Below are positions 1 through 9,068 of a DNA stretch of 64,000 nucleotides, in pieces. The translations under genes and the position numbers were made by a program. Position 1 is the stretch's first letter, and every line of letters begins with the position of its first letter. The notes under the pieces were generated by a model. It was not told the DNA's origin, searched no databases, and saw only the letters and a program-made list of their open reading frames with translations. The stretch comes from Acanthopleuribacter pedis (GTDB lineage: Bacteria; Acidobacteriota; Holophagae; Acanthopleuribacterales; Acanthopleuribacteraceae): assembly GCF_017377855.1 (NCBI RefSeq), contig NZ_JAFREP010000006.1, forward strand, positions 248,001 through 312,000. The letters are read 5' to 3'.

Positions 1-119
1 CCTATCGGCGTAGCAGCTGAGGCGAAGGCGACTCGACCGAGTAAGGCGGATGGCCGCCCCCTTGTAATCGCATGGGTTTCGGCTTAGTAGCAGAATTCCT
101 TGGGAGAAATGCGGGCTAG
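1..119. repeat. right-hand part of a MITE-like dispersed repeat, cut by the window edge
   Basis: This stretch closely matches 15781-15908, the right half of the complete element at 15636-15908, including the shared segments GCGTAGCAGCTGAGG, ACTCGACCGAGTAA-like, CGCATGGGTTTCGG and the terminus GAGAAATGCGGGCTAG. The left half would lie outside the window. The terminal CTAG supplies the stop codon of the minus-strand gene beside it. Confidence 0.8.
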
Positions 120-3100
120 TTGCCGTTAAGGTGCAGCGCGCTCGCCGCTTCAATCGAATCGGAATCGTAGCGGCCGCGGAACAAAACCCCGTAAACATTG
201 TTGAGGTCGTTTTGCACGTGAATGGTGCGAACGGTCGCTAACTCCTGTGATGTCAGGTTCGGAAACAATTCGTTGACCGGTTGCTCCACGTGTCCGCGAC
301 GCGGCATAAACAAGGTTTTGGATGCGATTTCTTGGCCCAAATCGTCAATTGCGCGGATGAACACGGTGGTGTCGGTGATGTCGATGTTGGTCAGCGAAAT
401 GCGCGACCAATAAGTGTCGTTCTGACGAATGCCGGAAATGAGCAGTTCGGTTCCGTCGAAATAAGAAAGCGGTAGGGCGGCCAAGCTTTGGTCGTCAAAA
501 TCGCCGTAAAGCAACATGCCCATGATGGGGTGTGACGAGGCCACCACCATCCATACCGGTTCGTTCGAGCCTTCCGGCACCAGGTAAAGGTCCTCGGCCA
601 AATCGACACGCCGCGAGCGGCCGGGAATGGTGATGGTCTGTGCCGGCAGAATCTGGCCCTCGGCGTCGTAGGGGAAAACGCGGACGACGGCTTCTTCCGG
701 GTTGGGGTTCGACATCACCACGCCGGTAAACCACTCCGGGTCACGGCCGTTGGCGATATAGGGGACCACCAAAATTTCGCCCAAGGTGTTGGTGAGCGGA
801 ATGGCCGCGGCGCGATTTTCGTTGTTGCGCTGGATCAAACCGAAACCGGCCAAGCGGGTGCCCAGATCGAAGCTGGATATTTTGGTCCAACTGGTTTCTT
901 TTTCAAAAAGGTCCAGGCCGATGTCGAAACGATCCGTGCCGCCCAAGGGCACTTGGCGCGACAGCCGTTCCCCGCTGGAGTTCTGCAGTTCAATGGTCAA
1001 GGTTTCGTTTTTGGTATTCAGCACGTCCAGGTCGTCTAAACCCGGCTGCGCATTTTGCAAAACAAGGGTGGTTCTCCAGTCAGCCGGATCGGGCACGTGG
1101 GGCATGTAGATGTCGGTCTTGAATTCGTCGATTGAAGGGATGCGGTAGGCGTAGCGCGAGTTGGGCGATGCGCCGGCTTGATCGGAAAGAATCGGGCCGA
1201 TGGGACGGGTGGAGTTCAAAACCACGGTGTAGGGTTCGGCGCGTTCGTTGTACTCGTAAATCCATTCTTCCAGGGGTTCACCGTTAAAAATACTGATCAA
1301 ATCACCGTCCATGCGTTGGTAACCAATGATGTTGCCCTCGCGATCAAAGATGGTGAAGTTGATTTGGTCGGTGCTGTCGAGGAGCGTGGACACTTCTAAC
1401 TCGGCTTTATCGGAGAAAGGGAACAGGTAGCGGTCGGTGTTGTCCTTGCACTCAATGCGGTAGCTGCGCAGGGAAGAGGCTTCGACGGTAAACAAGCGGC
1501 GTTCTTCGCTGTCGCGCGTATCGTCGGCAAACAGGGGAGGGCTTGAGGAGCGGAAGCTGCTCACCGCTTGCACCAAACCGTTGGGGGCTGCTTCCAAGGT
1601 GTAGTAACGGCCGGGGCTGCGGTCCTTGGTGTTTTGCGCGATGATTTCGTTGCCGGTCAGGCGACTGACGCTGTGCCAGTTGTTGTAGGAACCAATGCGC
1701 TGGGCTTGGTCCCCGTCCAAACGGTACAGGTGCAGTGCCGAGGCCGTTTGTAGCCAGAGTTGGTCGTTGCGCACGATGACGGTTTGTACCGGCTCCGTTT
1801 GATTGAGGTCCAACATGACCCGGGTATTCAAGTTGTTCAGGTTGGGGTGCAACCGCACCGTGGCGCCGTCGTGGTGGATCAGGCCGCTTTGGGAAAGGGT
1901 GAAATCGCGGTGGGAAACCTCGGAGTCAAAGGAGACCAATTCGGTAAAGGTCGCGGCGTTGGCGAAGGTGGCCGATCCGTTGATCAGGTCGTTTTGATCG
2001 ATCACATAACCGGTGTAGTTGCGTCCCTGGTAGTTGCGGTTGACCAGCAGAATCGCGAGTTGGTCCTCGTAAACCGAAACCCGCTCAACCGCGCCGGTAA
2101 AGGCTTCTTCCAGGACCGGGCTGATGCCGCCGTCGGCGTCGACCAAGAGGACGGTCAACTTGGAGAGACTGGCGCCGGGTTCGCTGGTAACAACGTACAA
2201 AACTTGACCGTTGCCGGTGATCGACTGGATTTTTCCGGCGAAGGTTTGCGCCTCGCGGGGGGTGACTTGTTCGACAAAATCGCCGGCAACACCCGCGCTG
2301 AACAAGCCGTTAACCGAGGCAAAAAAGAGGTGGCCGGAGGCGACGGCGACACTGGAAATGGCGCCGTAACGACTTTTCAAATCGTGACCGGGCGCTAAAC
2401 CGCCGGCCAAGGGTTCGAAACTGCGCAAGGTCCAATCGACATTGTCGTTGCCTTCATAAATGAAGTAGACGTGGTCACCGACGGCGCGCAGGCGGGTGGC
2501 GCCGATTTCGGCGAGCGGGGTGCCCGCCATCGGCAGTTGGATCGGGCTGTCCGGCGGGATGATGTTGCGTCGTTCGAGCCGGTCGGCAAAACGCAGGAAA
2601 AGATGGGTATCTGAAACGGACCAACCGAAAACCAGATCCCGGGCGTTGTTGCGGAAGTATTCGCCGGTACGCGCGGCGAGCCCGCTTTCATCGAAGCCGG
2701 CCCAAAGGATGCGGTCGGCGGCACGGACCACCAGGCGATGGCCGGGATTGACATTGTTCTGTAGTTCCATGCCGTAGAAACGGGTTTGGCCCTCGACGTC
2801 CAGGGTAAAGCTAGGCCCGGCGAAGCGACCGTTTTCGACGTAGCGCCACTGAACATTGTTTTCCTTGGTGTGAACCGCGACAACGTTGCCGAAAGCCAAG
2901 ATCCCGTGGCCCGCAATCGGCCAGGTGTCCAGTAAGTCTATGTCGCTTAGGGTTCGGAATTCGTGCAATTGGACTTCGTCCGCGTGGCGGGTGATCACGT
3001 TAATGCCGACCACCGTCGCCGATTGGATGCCGGGGATCAGGATCTCGCGGGCGCGGGCGCTCCAGTTGGCGGGGTCACCGTCGAGGGGGACGCGGGTCAT

Positions 3101-3388
3101 ACCCACATCGGCCGTGACCACAAAAACGGCGTTGCCTTGAGGAATGAGTTGGGTAATTTCACCGGGAATGGGGACGGTAAACAAATCCGTGCGACTGCGA
3201 TCCAAGAACCGAATCTCAAGACCGTTGCCCGTGGCCAACACCATATAATCGTTGACCTCGACCACATCGGTGTAACTTCCCGAGGTCAAGGTGGCGTTTA
3301 GTGGGACGGCGATGCAGGCCTGTAAGGGATGCAAGTGAACGGCGCATAAGGCCGCACATAAGAATAAAAAGCAGATCATTCGCAACAT
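116..3388 (-). CDS. large secreted beta-rich protein, function unknown
   Basis: A protein of about 1090 residues. The chosen ATG at 3388 starts with a classical signal peptide (MLRMICFLFLCAALCAVHLHP); a TTG seven codons upstream is an alternative start. After the signal peptide, about 600 residues of repeated short beta-strand segments, with recurring V-L-V, D-R-L and L-H-L motifs, suggest a beta-propeller-like region. I do not recognise a catalytic motif. The last 330 residues hold two or three related modules with the pattern W-T-x-x-L-x-N-x-x-x-x-x-x-V-x-x-x-x-x-D-x-x-G, resembling cell-surface or lipoprotein-associated beta-sandwich domains. Export and surface or extracellular location are inferred. 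The gene stands alone, divergent from the outer-membrane protein gene downstream. Its TAG stop codon is the end of a dispersed repeat, so the C-terminus may have been reshaped by repeat insertion. Confidence 0.75.
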   Translation of the reverse strand: MLRMICFLFLCAALCAVHLHPLQACIAVPLNATLTSGSYTDVVEVNDYMVLATGNGLEIRFLDRSRTDLFTVPIPGEITQLIPQGNAVFVVTADVGMTRVPLDGDPANWSARAREILIPGIQSATVVGINVITRHADEVQLHEFRTLSDIDLLDTWPIAGHGILAFGNVVAVHTKENNVQWRYVENGRFAGPSFTLDVEGQTRFYGMELQNNVNPGHRLVVRAADRILWAGFDESGLAARTGEYFRNNARDLVFGWSVSDTHLFLRFADRLERRNIIPPDSPIQLPMAGTPLAEIGATRLRAVGDHVYFIYEGNDNVDWTLRSFEPLAGGLAPGHDLKSRYGAISSVAVASGHLFFASVNGLFSAGVAGDFVEQVTPREAQTFAGKIQSITGNGQVLYVVTSEPGASLSKLTVLLVDADGGISPVLEEAFTGAVERVSVYEDQLAILLVNRNYQGRNYTGYVIDQNDLINGSATFANAATFTELVSFDSEVSHRDFTLSQSGLIHHDGATVRLHPNLNNLNTRVMLDLNQTEPVQTVIVRNDQLWLQTASALHLYRLDGDQAQRIGSYNNWHSVSRLTGNEIIAQNTKDRSPGRYYTLEAAPNGLVQAVSSFRSSSPPLFADDTRDSEERRLFTVEASSLRSYRIECKDNTDRYLFPFSDKAELEVSTLLDSTDQINFTIFDREGNIIGYQRMDGDLISIFNGEPLEEWIYEYNERAEPYTVVLNSTRPIGPILSDQAGASPNSRYAYRIPSIDEFKTDIYMPHVPDPADWRTTLVLQNAQPGLDDLDVLNTKNETLTIELQNSSGERLSRQVPLGGTDRFDIGLDLFEKETSWTKISSFDLGTRLAGFGLIQRNNENRAAAIPLTNTLGEILVVPYIANGRDPEWFTGVVMSNPNPEEAVVRVFPYDAEGQILPAQTITIPGRSRRVDLAEDLYLVPEGSNEPVWMVVASSHPIMGMLLYGDFDDQSLAALPLSYFDGTELLISGIRQNDTYWSRISLTNIDITDTTVFIRAIDDLGQEIASKTLFMPRRGHVEQPVNELFPNLTSQELATVRTIHVQNDLNNVYGVLFRGRYDSDSIEAASALHLNGN

Positions 3389-3995
3389 ACGATAAAACCC
3401 CAAGCTCAAGGCTAACCACTGATTGTAGCAATCGTCGGGCCAAAACGGCCAGTGAGAATTGGTACAGGTCGAGGTAAACCGCGTTTCGCGCCCTCAATGG
3501 ATCAACGCGCGATTTCGCGTGGGATCCGGTCGTGTTCGTTTCCTTTGTTCCCTTTTGCGCCCGGTCATTTTGTCCCGCGACCTGTCAACCTTCCCGATTG
3601 CCCACAAATGCGCGCTTTCTTTTTTTACGAGGCTTAGGGTATGCTTGCTCCTTAATTTATGACGCGGCTTGCCTTAACGGCTGTCCCGGAAGGCTGCTCC
3701 GCCGCTGCCTTCCCGAGCTGTCTCGGCATCTGGATTCGCGTTAACAACCATCCTTGCTTCTTCACCTGTTCGTTCTAATCTGCCGGCCCACGCGGCATCC
3801 CCGTTGTTGCCCGACCATGAATGATTCTTGCTAGGGATCTTTTTGTTCCTCGGCAAGGCTTCCAACCGGCCAACCACCCAGCGCACCCGCGAACGGTCTA
3901 CGCCGCCTCGGTCGGTCTTCATGAGCCCGGCCCGCTTCCCGATGACGCTTTTATGAAAGGATTGGGAATACCTTTTGATTTTGGATAGGTTCACC
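3389..3995. other. intergenic region between divergent genes
   Basis: About 600 bases separate the starts of two divergent genes and presumably hold both promoters. I see no convincing gene. A 150-codon reading frame on the minus strand overlaps the start of the outer-membrane protein gene and has no family features. Confidence 0.5.
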
Positions 3996-5315
3996 ATGGC
4001 ACTCGGCCGGTTGATGCATCGATTGTGGAACGGGATGTTGCCCTGTCTCGCCATGCGGCGACATATCCCGCCCCTTTTCGGATTGATCGTCTGTTTGGGT
4101 GGCCTTCCCGTGTGGGCCCAGACCAACGAGGAAGTTTTTCGCGAATTCCAATTCGATTTCAGTTTGCCGGGCGCCCGTGCCGCCGCCCTGGGTGGCGCTT
4201 TTATCGGGACCGCCGACGATGCCTCCGCCAGTTATGCCAACCCCGCCGGCTTGGCGTTCCTTGCCGAACCCGCCATCACCCTTGAGTACCGCCTGACCGA
4301 GCGGGACGGCCGTGAGGCCTTTTTTCTCAACGCCGGCAACACCTCTTTTACTCAGGAAGCTGTTGACTTTGAACAGCTTAACTTCTTTGCCGCCAACTAC
4401 CGGTTCGGCTCCTGGTACTTCGGCGCCTTCCAGTACCGCTACCTGCAGGATCGGCAAAACCGAGACTTTGTTTCCAGCTCCTTCACCGGCGATACGCAAA
4501 TCGGTGAGCAGCGGCGTATTTCCCTTGATTTAAGCGGTGATATTCGTGGGCTCGGCGTGGCGCGCCGCTACGGTGACTTCAAATTGGGGGCCACCCTGAA
4601 TTGGTTCGAATTGGTGGGGCGAACCAGTTACGGCCGCGAGGGTTTTGAACAAACCATTGGTGAATTGCCCGAAACCTTTGATTTCAACTCGTCCATTGAT
4701 GATACCGATCACGCCTTCGGCTGGAGCATCGGCCTGTTGCACGAGGTGCGCGGTGATTTCACCTGGGGATTGGTGTACCGCAGCAATCCCAAACTGTTTT
4801 TACAGGAGCAGGTTTCGGAAAGCCGCAACGGCCTGCCGTTTTTTGAAGACGAGATTGCCGTCCCTTTTGCCGTGCCCGACGTATTCGGCGGCGGCGTTCA
4901 GTATCGGGTGCTGCCGACCGCGCGTCTGATGCTGGATTGGCAAAGAATTTTCTACAGTCAGATCATTGGCGACGATTTTGCCATTGTCGAGAACGTGGAG
5001 GAGGAACGGGTCGAGAACTACGTGGTTGACGACATCGATCAATTCCACCTGGGCTTTGAGTATTTGATCGCCGCCAACCACAACGTGTGGGCCGTGCGCG
5101 GCGGGTACTTCCGCAACCCCCGCCACACCATTCGCTATCGCGGCGACGACGAACGGGTGGCGGAACGTTTTTCGGTGACGGGTCTAGGCGACGAGGACCA
5201 CGCCACCGTCGGTTTTGGCTGGGTGTGGAACAACCGGTTTGAGATCGACCTCGCCGCGGACCTTTGGTCAACCGGCCGCGAGGTCACGCTGTCGGTGATT
5301 TGGAGAAAGAAATGA
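3996..5315 (+). CDS. PorV/FadL-like outer-membrane beta-barrel protein
   Basis: About 439 residues. The sequence after the signal peptide contains PGARAAALGGAFIGTADDASA followed by YANPAGLAFL, the N-terminal signature of the PorV/PorQ (UPF0164) and FadL-related family. Alternating hydrophobic strands, a Phe/Tyr/Trp-rich body and a penultimate basic tail follow. The start at 3996 has a weak GGATAGG 8 bases upstream; an ATG at 4053 gives a more compact signal peptide (MRRHIPPLFGLIVCLGGLP) and is an equally possible start. It is the first gene of a run with two ATPase genes, and its TGA overlaps the next ATG. Known relatives bind hydrophobic ligands or act as surface-attachment shuttles in type IX-like systems; neither role can be decided here. 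Confidence 0.8.
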   Translation: MALGRLMHRLWNGMLPCLAMRRHIPPLFGLIVCLGGLPVWAQTNEEVFREFQFDFSLPGARAAALGGAFIGTADDASASYANPAGLAFLAEPAITLEYRLTERDGREAFFLNAGNTSFTQEAVDFEQLNFFAANYRFGSWYFGAFQYRYLQDRQNRDFVSSSFTGDTQIGEQRRISLDLSGDIRGLGVARRYGDFKLGATLNWFELVGRTSYGREGFEQTIGELPETFDFNSSIDDTDHAFGWSIGLLHEVRGDFTWGLVYRSNPKLFLQEQVSESRNGLPFFEDEIAVPFAVPDVFGGGVQYRVLPTARLMLDWQRIFYSQIIGDDFAIVENVEEERVENYVVDDIDQFHLGFEYLIAANHNVWAVRGGYFRNPRHTIRYRGDDERVAERFSVTGLGDEDHATVGFGWVWNNRFEIDLAADLWSTGREVTLSVIWRKK

Positions 5316-7471
5316 TGGTGCTGCTGTGGTTGATGCTGGTCCAGAACCCGAGCTGGACCTGGTACGAGCACTACGAACAGGGTGTCAAACACTACCAGGC
5401 GCAACGCTACGAGGATTGCCTCGCCGCGATGGAGGCCGCCTTGGCCAAAAAAGCCGAACCCAAGCGCAATCAGTTCACCCGCGCCGTCCAAAAAATTGAT
5501 TACGCCCCGTTTTATTACCAAGCCTTGAGCCATTACGCGCTGGATCAATTACCCGCCGCCAATGCCGCCGCCCAGCAGGCGTTCCGCGGCGAGGTGGTGG
5601 CGCAATCCGCCAGAATGCAAGCCGATTTGACGCCGATCTTCGAGGCTTATCGCAGAAAGGCCGCTGAACTCAGTGCCGCCATTGAAGCGGAACGGGTGCT
5701 GCTCGACCAACGTCGCCGTCTGTTCCAACACCTGCAAAACGGTCGACTCGATGATTTTCAAAAAGAATTGGCCGAGCTGGCGCGGCAAGGCGTTGATACA
5801 AGCGCTTTTGAAGATATGCGTGCCGTGCTGCAAATGCGCGAGGATGTCGCCGCCAAGGACCAACGCTTGCGCCGCGAGTTAACCGAACGCATTCAAACCG
5901 GCCTGGACCAAGGTGACTTGGCCGTGGCCAAGGCCCTGTTTAACACCTACCGCGATCAAATTCCAACCGGTCGGCAAGGCGAGTTTGAAACACGCATCCA
6001 AGCCCTCGAATCCGAGCGCCGCCGCAGTCAGGCCGACCGGGACGCCGCCGCCCAAAAAGACGCCCAGGAAGATGCCGACACCAAGGCGATGCTGGCTCAA
6101 ATCGAGGAACAGGCCAAGTCATTGGAACAAGAAAAAGCCCAACTCGCCAACCAACTGGCGCGCTCCGAGGGGAAAAACAAAGAACTTCAGGACGAGTTGG
6201 AAAAAGAACGCACCGCGAGTGACGCCATGCCGTTGCCTTCGGAATTCACCGGGGTCTTGTTGCTGCGGCGCGAGGGTTTGCGGCAACTGCTGCTTGAAGC
6301 GCGGTTCCTCGGTGCCGAACAAATTCAAGACAGCGTCCTGCGTGTGAACGGCGAGGAACACCACCTCGAACTCGAGGTGATGCCCACCGAGCAACCCCAA
6401 CAACACCACCGCATCGGTCGCCTGAACGCCACCGACTTCGGCGATTACGAGGTGTCCTTGGTGCTTCGCGATGATTTGGGGCGCAGTCTCGAATTGCGGG
6501 AAAGCCTCACCCTGACCCGGCCTTGGTACCTCCATTTCCAACTGTACCTGGCCCTCGTCCTGTTGCTGCTGGTATTGGTGATCATGCGGGTGGTGCGCCG
6601 CAACAAGGCCCGCAAACTGGCGCGCCTGCGCCATTTCAACCCCTACATCGCCGGCAGCCCGGTGCGTCGACCCGAGATGTTTTTTGGTCGGGAACGCCTG
6701 ATGCAGCGCATCCAAGGTTCGCTCCACAAAAACTCATTTATGATTCACGGCGACCGCCGCATCGGCAAAACCAGTTTCCTGCTGCAACTCAAAAGCAACT
6801 TGGAAGCCCTGGACGCCCCTGAATATCAGTTTTACCCGGTATTCATCGACCTTCAGGGATTGCATGAACCCGACCTGTTTCATCATTTGATGGCCGAGGT
6901 GTGTACCGCCGCCGCCGATTGGGACGTGGACCACGAGGATCTTGAAGTCCATCAGCGTCAAGAAGGTTACTTGGCCAGGCACTTTGCCAAGGACATCAAA
7001 CGGTTGATCGGGCGCTTGGCCGATCACGCCGACCGTCATGTGTTGATCGTGTTGCTGATGGACGAGGTCGACGTGTTGAACGAGTTCAGTGACAAGACCA
7101 ACCAAAAACTGCGCAGTATTTTTATGAAGGATTTCGCCGAGCATCTCAGCTGTATCATGGCCGGGATTCACCTCAAAAAAGAATGGGAGAGCAGTGGTTC
7201 ACCCTGGTACAACTTCTTTGAGGAAGTGCCGGTGATATCGCTCGACGAGGAGGCCGCGCGCGAGCTGATCCTCGATCCCGTCGAGGGCATTTTTACCTAC
7301 GAACCCGCCGCTGTGACCGCCTTGCTCAAGGCCACTTCCGGTCATCCCTACCTGATTCAAAAGCTGTGCATCAAGTTGGTTGACCAGAAGCTGCAATCCG
7401 GTTTGTTTCACATTCGCCTGGGCGACGTGGAACAATTACTGCAAGAAAAAAGTGAAGAGGCGCGCGCATGA
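5312..7471 (+). CDS. membrane-anchored coiled-coil AAA/STAND-type ATPase
   Basis: About 719 residues, starting at an ATG that overlaps the previous stop (ATGA) with GGAGA upstream. Order of parts: an exported hydrophobic N-terminus; a helical, TPR-like region (about 20-230) for the envelope; a long Gln/Glu/Lys-rich coiled coil (about 235-310); a beta-rich domain (about 315-400); one transmembrane helix (LYLALVLLLLVLVIM, about 415-430); then a cytoplasmic AAA_16-like ATPase with the entry motif FFGRERL, Walker A GDRRIGKTS, Walker B VLIVLLMDEVDVL and a C-terminal GHPYLIQKLC segment typical of STAND or MNS ATPases. The topology suggests a sensor that couples an envelope signal to ATPase switching. 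Tight coupling to the outer-membrane protein gene suggests a shared function. The specific role is unknown. Confidence 0.85.
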   Translation: MMVLLWLMLVQNPSWTWYEHYEQGVKHYQAQRYEDCLAAMEAALAKKAEPKRNQFTRAVQKIDYAPFYYQALSHYALDQLPAANAAAQQAFRGEVVAQSARMQADLTPIFEAYRRKAAELSAAIEAERVLLDQRRRLFQHLQNGRLDDFQKELAELARQGVDTSAFEDMRAVLQMREDVAAKDQRLRRELTERIQTGLDQGDLAVAKALFNTYRDQIPTGRQGEFETRIQALESERRRSQADRDAAAQKDAQEDADTKAMLAQIEEQAKSLEQEKAQLANQLARSEGKNKELQDELEKERTASDAMPLPSEFTGVLLLRREGLRQLLLEARFLGAEQIQDSVLRVNGEEHHLELEVMPTEQPQQHHRIGRLNATDFGDYEVSLVLRDDLGRSLELRESLTLTRPWYLHFQLYLALVLLLLVLVIMRVVRRNKARKLARLRHFNPYIAGSPVRRPEMFFGRERLMQRIQGSLHKNSFMIHGDRRIGKTSFLLQLKSNLEALDAPEYQFYPVFIDLQGLHEPDLFHHLMAEVCTAAADWDVDHEDLEVHQRQEGYLARHFAKDIKRLIGRLADHADRHVLIVLLMDEVDVLNEFSDKTNQKLRSIFMKDFAEHLSCIMAGIHLKKEWESSGSPWYNFFEEVPVISLDEEAARELILDPVEGIFTYEPAAVTALLKATSGHPYLIQKLCIKLVDQKLQSGLFHIRLGDVEQLLQEKSEEARA

Positions 7472-7518
7472 GGGCCGTGAAGGCACGCGGCGCCGGCTAA
7501 TTTGAGAGGAAAACACGC

Positions 7519-9039
7519 ATGTCATTTGTCATTAATCGCTGGGTACGCGGCAAGGATTTTGTCGGGCGCGGTGAACACTTGGAAGCTTTACGACAGGAGG
7601 GGCTGCGCACCAGTTGGATTCTGGGCAACCGCCGCGTCGGCAAAAGTTCGTTGCTGCGCCAGGTGGAATGGCTGTGCCGTGAAGGTTACTGGCCGGATCA
7701 GATGGCGCTGTATTGGGATTTGCAGGGATCGGGCAATGTCGAGGGCTTGCGTGATTCGTTTTTGGAGGCCTTGGAAGACGCGGAGGAAGTGGCGGAAGAA
7801 CTGGATCTGGACCTCGACGCCCTCGAGGAAGCGACCTTTCAAGAGCTGATCAACCGCTTCCGTCGCCGCGTCAAAACGCTGAAGGGCAAACGCTGTTACC
7901 TGCTGATTGACGAATGCGAGGAGTTGGTTGACGTGGCCGCGGGGGAACCCGCGGTTTTGGCCGTGTTTCGCAAGTTAACCCACGGTTCGCGTAACCTGAC
8001 CATCGTGATGGCGGGTTCGATGCGCATGTACGATTTGGACGAATCCCAGGCGCGCACCTCGCCGTTTTTGCCCGATTTCCTACCGCCGCGCCTGCTCGGT
8101 CCGTTTAGCGAGGAAGAAAGCCTCAAGGTGCTGATGAGCAAAGGTTTGGAAGAAACGGTAAGCCGCGATATTCACCGCCTTACCCTGGGCAATCCACACC
8201 TTGTCGCCTTGTTGGGTGAACATTACGAGCGCCATGGTGATTTGGATTTGGTGCTGGAAGAGATCAAACACGGCAAAGCGGCCTTTTACTTTTTTAATTC
8301 CAATTTTATGTGTTTGCCGGACGAAATGCGCGCTTGGTGGGAAGCCGGCAACGCCGCCGCGCAAATCGCGGCCCTGCCCGTCAACCATCCCCATTTCGCT
8401 TACGTGCGTCAGTCGGCGCTGGCCGTCGAACGCGACGGCCGGGTTCACATCAGCCCGCTGTTGCAATGGCTGGAAACCGGTGGCCTGGACCCGGCGACGG
8501 CGCCGCAACCGCCGGTGGCCAACGCAAGCCCCGGCCCGGCGCCACCCAGGGCCGAGGATCCCGTGTTCCAATTGTTGCGCGGTTTCGCCCGCCGCGACAA
8601 ACCGCTGTCGGCAATGATGCCCGCGCAACTGCTGGCCGCGGACGATCCAGCCGAGTGGATCCAGAGCGCCCAAGAACCGCCCAGCCTCGAGTTGGTGCAA
8701 TCCCTGCGCGACCCCGAAATCACCCCGGACATGATCCTCGCCGGTGCCACCCCGGAATACCTCAACCAGGTGAGCGGCGATGCGCGCACCCAGGTTTATT
8801 TGGTGGGTTTGTACCTGTACCATCGGTTTGTCGGCCACGCGCCGGGTGAAAGCTACGGTGATTTGTGGGAACGCGCCGGGTTTTTGGCCGAAAACGACAT
8901 TGTGCTCAGCGACGCCGAGGTGGCGCGTTTCCCGGACCGCCGCCTGGCGATGGTGACGGCACGGTGTCTCAAGGTGCGGCCCGACAGCCGCTACAGCGCC
9001 CTTTCCGCCCTGGAAACCGATCTCAAAACGGTTTTTTAA
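7519..9039 (+). CDS. cytoplasmic AAA/STAND-type ATPase with degenerate protein-kinase C-lobe
   Basis: 506 residues; ATG preceded by GAGAGGA. The N-terminal half is an ATPase related to the preceding gene's (FVGRGEHL; Walker A GNRRVGKSS at about 36-44; Walker B CYLLIDECEEL at about 132). A proline-rich linker (about 330-350) follows. The last 100 residues resemble the C-lobe of Ser/Thr kinases: AGATPEYL (408-415) matches the activation-segment end and APE motif, QVYLVGLYLYHRFVGHAP matches the following DVYALG helix, and ARCLKVRPDSRYSAL matches the final RCL-x-x-x-P-x-x-RY helix. An RDPEITPDMIL segment before it looks like a collapsed HRD loop. No DFG motif or N-lobe is visible, so kinase activity is not expected. 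It follows the membrane ATPase gene by 47 bases, probably in one operon. Confidence 0.85.
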   Translation: MSFVINRWVRGKDFVGRGEHLEALRQEGLRTSWILGNRRVGKSSLLRQVEWLCREGYWPDQMALYWDLQGSGNVEGLRDSFLEALEDAEEVAEELDLDLDALEEATFQELINRFRRRVKTLKGKRCYLLIDECEELVDVAAGEPAVLAVFRKLTHGSRNLTIVMAGSMRMYDLDESQARTSPFLPDFLPPRLLGPFSEEESLKVLMSKGLEETVSRDIHRLTLGNPHLVALLGEHYERHGDLDLVLEEIKHGKAAFYFFNSNFMCLPDEMRAWWEAGNAAAQIAALPVNHPHFAYVRQSALAVERDGRVHISPLLQWLETGGLDPATAPQPPVANASPGPAPPRAEDPVFQLLRGFARRDKPLSAMMPAQLLAADDPAEWIQSAQEPPSLELVQSLRDPEITPDMILAGATPEYLNQVSGDARTQVYLVGLYLYHRFVGHAPGESYGDLWERAGFLAENDIVLSDAEVARFPDRRLAMVTARCLKVRPDSRYSALSALETDLKTVF

Positions 9040-9068
9040 CGGGTCCCCGGCGCCGCGGCTTTTTCGCC

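Noticed and set aside
3674..4126. 150-codon minus-strand frame before the outer-membrane protein gene
   Set aside because: Overlaps the start of a well-supported gene, basic low-information composition, no ribosome-binding site.
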